Shown here one piece after another: positions 60,435 through 64,000 of a stretch of DNA of 64,000 nucleotides. The stretch is from Rubinisphaera italica (GTDB taxonomy: Bacteria > Planctomycetota > Planctomycetia > Planctomycetales > Planctomycetaceae). Location: NCBI RefSeq assembly GCF_007859715.1, contig NZ_SJPG01000001.1, forward strand, positions 5,338,001 through 5,402,000, in the 5' to 3' direction. The position numbers and the translations under genes are program-made. The notes beneath the pieces are model-generated. The model had not been told where the DNA came from and did no database searches. It saw only the letters and a list, made by a program, of their open reading frames with translations. The number at the start of each line of letters is the position of its first letter. Positions within the stretch are counted from its first letter, which is position 1.

Positions 60435-61580
60435 TTATGATGATTCCGTTATGTTTTCGGGGACTTGCAGCGGGACGAGATCCGATTGTGCGTGTGGAAA
60501 AGAGGCAGGTTGGCCTGAGATTTTGGTGGATGCTACTGGCTTAGGGAATGGAGCAGACGTGGATTTTGTACCCATAAGTGTCAATTTTGCGGTTTTCCAG
60601 AATCCTTTCCACGTGGTAAATGTCTGCTGAACGGCTGTCGCTTCGTATCCCGAGTGGACCATGCAGTTGGTGCATTTGGGGTTGCCGCTGGCACGTCCGT
60701 ACTTTGACCACTCGGTCAGGTCCATCAATTCCTGGAAACTGCTGACGTGACCTTCGTCGACCAGGTAGCAGGGTTTCTGCCAGCCGAACAGGTTGTAAGT
60801 AGGATTTCCCCAAGGCGTGCATTCGAGCTCCCAGCGGCCTTTCAGGAATTCGAGAAAGAGCGGGCTTTGATTGAACCGCCATGCTTTGCCTGCTTTGGAA
60901 AAGACCTGCTGAAAGAGAGAGATCGTTTGTTCGCGGGGCAGGAAGTTGTTCTGGTCAGGAGCTTTCTCGTATTCGTAGCCGGGGGAAACCATCATTCCTT
61001 CGACGCCGAGTTCAGTCAGTTCGTCGAACATCTCCTGAACATGAGCAGGATCGGCATTGCGAAAGAAGGTGCTGTTTGTCGTGACGCGAAAGCCAGCTTT
61101 GAGAGCGGCTTTAATTCCCTGAATAGCCGTCTCATAAACTCCTTTTCGGCAGACCGCCTGATCGTGAACATCGCCAACCCCATCGATATGCACAGAAAAT
61201 GAGAGAAAAGGACTCGGCTTGAATTTGTGCAGATGCTTATCGAGCAGCAATCCGTTCGTGCAGAGGTAGATGTACTTTTTTCGCTCGATCAGTCCCTTAA
61301 CAATTTCATCGATACGAGAATGCAGCAGCGGTTCGCCGCCGGGGATGGAAACGATGGGAGCCCCGCATTCGTCTACGGCTGCAAAACATTGTTCGGGCGT
61401 CAGTTCTTTACGCAGGACATCGACCGGCTGCTGAATTTTGCCACAACCGGCACAGGCGAGATTGCAGCGAAACAAAGGTTCGAGCATCAACACCAGTGGA
61501 TACCGCTTGCGACCAAGCAATCGTTGCGTGATCACATAGCGGGAAACCGTCCACATCTGGGAAACTGGAACACCCATCAT
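60435..61580 (-). CDS. hpnH: Adenosyl-hopene transferase, radical SAM protein HpnH
   Basis: The 381-residue radical SAM enzyme adds a 5'-deoxyadenosyl group to diploptene, the first step in making extended hopanoids. The iron-sulfur motif C-x3-C-x2-C is in RCNLACAGCGKI, preceded by the characteristic KRYPLVLMLEPLF. SIPGGEPLLHSRI, SFSVHIDG and the C-terminal PKCTNCMVHSGYE are also HpnH-like. ATG 61580 is chosen because AAGGA lies about 6 bases upstream; a TTG at 61607 would add nine residues. No other hopanoid gene is within the window. Confidence 0.95.
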   Translation of the reverse strand: MMGVPVSQMWTVSRYVITQRLLGRKRYPLVLMLEPLFRCNLACAGCGKIQQPVDVLRKELTPEQCFAAVDECGAPIVSIPGGEPLLHSRIDEIVKGLIERKKYIYLCTNGLLLDKHLHKFKPSPFLSFSVHIDGVGDVHDQAVCRKGVYETAIQGIKAALKAGFRVTTNSTFFRNADPAHVQEMFDELTELGVEGMMVSPGYEYEKAPDQNNFLPREQTISLFQQVFSKAGKAWRFNQSPLFLEFLKGRWELECTPWGNPTYNLFGWQKPCYLVDEGHVSSFQELMDLTEWSKYGRASGNPKCTNCMVHSGYEATAVQQTFTTWKGFWKTAKLTLMGTKSTSAPFPKPVASTKISGQPASFPHAQSDLVPLQVPENITESS

Positions 61581-62134
61581 CACATCCTTGCTGGGGCTGG
61601 CGAGCAAGATCTTTAATTCGTGAGATGCGAATCATTCAACCCTGAACGCGAATTTTCAAACTCTGTCTTATGAAATTTCGTATGAAGTTAATGGAATTCT
61701 ATCAAGAATGAAATTTACACGTAAGTAGAACTACGAATTCCATTTTGAGTTGCCGCTCCCGCCTTTTAGTAACGTATCTCCTTAGCTGGCAAGGTGTTGA
61801 GGAGATGTCGTGGAGTCTATGTGAATGGGAATGTTGAATTTGGGGGTTTGCAGTGACCTTTCCGGTGGGCACTGGCGTTGATGGATTAACGGGTAGATTC
61901 GCTACAGGTGGACAGGAATCGAGCCTCTGAGCATTTCTGTAAAAGATTCCTCAACAATTTGGTCGTCATGCAGTTTATGTTTAAGCATAAGAGTCAGCGG
62001 ACGGACGGGTGAATGAACCCGCTGCCCGAATTGGCTGCAGGTCTCATCTCTGGAGAGTGGATCTGTCAGGAAACAATGGACCGTTATTTAAAAGGATGGC
62101 CGACGTAATCGTCGGTGCATTTCGGGGATGTGAA
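61581..62134. other. Spacer between hpnH and csrA
   Basis: About 550 bp without a gene I can support. Promoters of the divergent hpnH and csrA genes lie here. A short hairpin CCGACG-TAAT-CGTCGG (62100-62115) sits between the upstream GGA and the csrA ribosome site and may be part of autoregulation. Confidence 0.5.
62100..62115 (+). promoter_or_regulatory. Hairpin in the csrA leader
   Basis: A 6-bp stem lies 19 bases upstream of the csrA start, between AAGGATGG (about 62092) and GGGGA (about 62124). GGA motifs near hairpins are typical CsrA-binding sites; the autoregulation is inferred. Confidence 0.45.
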
Positions 62135-62335
62135 ATGCTGGTACTCAGTAGAAAACAGGACGAGAAAATTATCATCGGTGACAATATCTCTCTGATGGTG
62201 ATCTCCATTCAGGGCGACAAAGTCCGACTTGGCATCGAAGCTCCTAAAAATGTGAGCATTCATCGCCAGGAAGTTTACGAAGCGATCAAACGTAAAGAGT
62301 GTGAGACCGAAGAGGAATCGACGACAGACGTATAA
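62135..62335 (+). CDS. csrA: Carbon storage regulator CsrA
   Basis: The 66-residue RNA-binding regulator is recognised at once: [41 protein letters not shown] and EVYEAI. It binds GGA motifs in mRNA leaders and controls translation. ATG 62135 with GGGGA about 8 bases upstream is the true start; an upstream extension to 62009 is not coding. Arg in the last RNA-binding segment (VSIHR) is present. No FliW or flagellar gene is nearby. Confidence 0.97.
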   Translation: MLVLSRKQDEKIIIGDNISLMVISIQGDKVRLGIEAPKNVSIHRQEVYEAIKRKECETEEESTTDV

Positions 62336-62536
62336 GTATTGCGAATTGAAAGAGATCTGCAGGATCAACGATGGTAGACTTCAATGAATGAAGTCCTCAA
62401 GACGACAAACGTTAAGCAGAAAGCTCGCTTGACGATTTGAAATCATAGAAAAGCGTCCTGCAGGAGCAAACGAGGCAAACTTGAACAACAGTCGTCCATG
62501 CGACTGCCCATGGTCAAGCAGAATGCTTGTGAGACT

Positions 62537-63022
62537 TCACCCCGGAGTCTTTTCTTTCAAAAAGTGCCCACTGCGACCTCCCTGTTTTTCGATCAGTTGG
62601 ACCTGACTGATCGTCATTTCCCGATCGACGGATTTGCACATATCGTAGATGGTTAACGCAGCCACTGTCACCGCAGTGAGCGCCTCCATTTCCACGCCCG
62701 TTTTGGAAGTCACTGAAACGCAGGCTTCAATCCGAACACGATCCGGCTCGATTGCCTGTATGTCTACTGATGTGGACTCGAGTGGTAATGTGTGACAGAG
62801 CGGGATAAGTTCAGCCGTTCTTTTGGTCGCCATGATCCCCGCCAGTCTAGCCACTTCAAAAACTTCGCCCTTACCGAATCCCTGCTCAAGGATTCGCTGT
62901 AATGTCGCCGGCTGCATTTGCACATAACCCTCCGCCCGCGCCAAACGCTGCGTCACTGCTTTTGCACTCACATCGACCATGCGACTGGCTCCGGTCTCGT
63001 CGAAATGTGTGAAGTCGTTCAT
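62537..63022 (-). CDS. moaC: Cyclic pyranopterin monophosphate synthase
   Basis: The 161-residue enzyme catalyses the second half of the first step of molybdenum cofactor synthesis, converting the MoaA product into cyclic pyranopterin monophosphate. The family blocks are complete: [40 protein letters not shown], the loop [15 protein letters not shown] and [11 protein letters not shown]. Catalytic lysines lie in the ATKRTAEL and MCKS segments. It appears alone here, without moaA. It is convergent with csrA. Confidence 0.97.
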   Translation of the reverse strand: MNDFTHFDETGASRMVDVSAKAVTQRLARAEGYVQMQPATLQRILEQGFGKGEVFEVARLAGIMATKRTAELIPLCHTLPLESTSVDIQAIEPDRVRIEACVSVTSKTGVEMEALTAVTVAALTIYDMCKSVDREMTISQVQLIEKQGGRSGHFLKEKTPG

Positions 63023-63044
63023 GGTGGTTTCTTTTTAGTTAATG

Positions 63045-63109
63045 GTTAATAGTCGTTAGTGAATAGTGGATTTCGAGATGCGATTAACTATTCACTAACG
63101 ACTATTAAC
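63045..63109. repeat. Perfect inverted repeat (22-bp arms) upstream of moaC
   Basis: GTTAATAGTCGTTAGTGAAT plus AG (63045-63066) faces its complement at 63088-63109, loop 21 bases. The right arm runs into the 3' end of the upstream glycosyltransferase gene. Confidence 0.9.
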
Positions 63110-64000
63110 TAAATACAGAGCCGCGATACGGGAGCCTTTGGAGAATCCCAATCCTCCGACGTCAATTGAAATAATGGCTTCCCGAGAGTGATCTCGAAAT
63201 TCTGCGGGAATATCTGAATAGCGGGAAAAGACGATGAGGTATTCGGGATTGGTTTCGGTTTCGTCTGCTGACCACGGTTTTAAAGTCCATTGTTTTTTGC
63301 GGATGATTGGTGTCTGTTTTCTGAGATCATCCAATTGGAACTGATGCAGGACGGGCATCACATGAATGGTTGCTCCGTCAGGGATTTTTTCTGCACAGTC
63401 TTCCCAAAACGAGCGTGTGAGACTGTCCTGCCAATAGGTCGCTTCAAAGCCAAGATATCTGGCATTGGCAGTGCCACCAGCCAGCAGGTTGTAGTAACTC
63501 AATTGATTGGGGTGTGTGCTGATGATCCCGATAGTCTGTAATATCAAAAGTAGTGCGGCAATGATGGCTGCTCGTTGAAATGAAAATCGATCTCGCATCC
63601 ACTGCCAGACGAGTTGGCCGCCACGTCCAATGAAAACGGCCCACAGAGGATAAGCCATCAGAAATAAGCGACTGCCATCATACACGGCTGTTGAGGTTGA
63701 AAAAAGCAGTAATGGAAAGGTCAGGCAGATCAGAACCAGTGCCAATCGTGCATCGGCACCTCGTTCGCGGAGAAATTGAATGAGCCCCGCACCTCCCAGC
63801 AGATGAAATCCGACTGGCACAGTCACCAGAAAGATGACCCAGGGATAATGCCAGGGGACTTCGGTATCCTGAAAAACCTGCCCCAGATACCAGACATTCA
63901 GATGCACTCGTTCGGTGGCGCTGCCGAGAAATTTGCTGAGGTTGCCCAGAGGATCGAGCCATAGCCAGGGCCAGCCGAGAAAGAAGACGAGATTTGCCAT
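63095..64000 (-). CDS. Membrane glycosyltransferase (GT39/ArnT-like), N-terminus cut by window edge
   Basis: Only the C-terminal 301 residues are in the window, and no true start is seen. About six hydrophobic helices are visible (LVLICLTFPLLLFSTSTAVYDG, AAIIAALLLILQTIGII), followed by a polar C-terminal tail. The pattern YDGSRLFLMAYPLWAVFIG and NQLSYYNLLAGG fits dolichyl-phosphate-mannose-type or ArnT-like glycosyltransferases that use lipid-linked sugars. The donor and acceptor are unknown. The 3' end overlaps the inverted repeat at 63045-63109. Confidence 0.8.
   Translation of the reverse strand: MANLVFFLGWPWLWLDPLGNLSKFLGSATERVHLNVWYLGQVFQDTEVPWHYPWVIFLVTVPVGFHLLGGAGLIQFLRERGADARLALVLICLTFPLLLFSTSTAVYDGSRLFLMAYPLWAVFIGRGGQLVWQWMRDRFSFQRAAIIAALLLILQTIGIISTHPNQLSYYNLLAGGTANARYLGFEATYWQDSLTRSFWEDCAEKIPDGATIHVMPVLHQFQLDDLRKQTPIIRKKQWTLKPWSADETETNPEYLIVFSRYSDIPAEFRDHSREAIISIDVGGLGFSKGSRIAALYLVNSR

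Overview
The window reads as chromosomal DNA of a planctomycete, probably family Planctomycetaceae (Rubinisphaera/Gimesia-like; the genus is my inference). The evidence is the gene content: three secreted sulfatases, a Planctomycete-type cytochrome/DUF1549/DUF1553 protein followed by a DUF1501 protein, a DUF1559 pseudopilin-like protein, an exported TIM-barrel sugar isomerase, HTTM and DUF4832 proteins, a dihydropteroate-synthase-like protein of the methanopterin type, HpnH for hopanoids, and a glycine cleavage P-protein split into two subunits. Coding density is moderate and many spacers hold palindromic repeats.

Layout. 1-3.6 kb: a sulfatase cut by the window edge, a lipoprotein and a stand-alone GcvH-like protein. 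3.6-6.5 kb: an ECF sigma factor with a very large membrane anti-sigma partner. 6.6-14.2 kb: two more sulfatases, a Tat-exported pyruvyl-transferase-like protein, an IS5-family insertion sequence with a -1 frameshift signal and CTAG target duplication, and a second ECF sigma factor overlapping a small membrane protein. 14.4-19.7 kb: cytochrome/DUF1549/DUF1553, DUF1501 and sugar isomerase/epimerase genes. 19.8-24.6 kb: O-acetylhomoserine sulfhydrylase, a secreted protein that is about 40 percent cysteine, a DUF1992 protein and pyruvate kinase.

24.9-33.6 kb: a membrane Ser/Thr kinase, tRNA-dihydrouridine synthase, a short-chain dehydrogenase, a YhaM-like HD nuclease, a DJ-1/PfpI protein, a DUF4832 protein and the DUF1559 protein. 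34-42.8 kb: glycogen branching enzyme, K+-dependent membrane pyrophosphatase, a SpoU/TrmH methyltransferase, a GH16 glycosidase, an SGNH hydrolase and a NosR-like flavin/iron-sulfur membrane protein. The small SRP RNA gene lies at about 42.81-42.93 kb on the minus strand. 43-51.8 kb: an HTTM protein with an uncharacterised partner, the DHPS-like protein, a degenerate GGDEF protein, a CysQ/inositol-phosphatase-like enzyme, a Sua5-like/LMW-phosphatase fusion and RpiB.

51.9-64 kb: gcvH, gcvPA, gcvPB and a lipoate-ligase-like gene form a co-directional glycine-cleavage block without gcvT, followed by leuS. Then come a cytochrome c'-like protein, hpnH, csrA, moaC and a truncated membrane glycosyltransferase. 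The ligase-like protein could lipoylate GcvH and perhaps the GcvH-like protein at 3.1 kb. No tRNA, rRNA, CRISPR array or prophage was seen.

The least explained structure is the set of about ten distinct palindromic repeat families in the spacers. Five of them occur at two or more places tens of kilobases apart. The most unusual proteins are the cysteine-rich protein, the Tat-exported pyruvyl-transferase-like protein, the degenerate Sua5-LMW-PTP fusion and the GGDEF-less diguanylate-cyclase-like protein.
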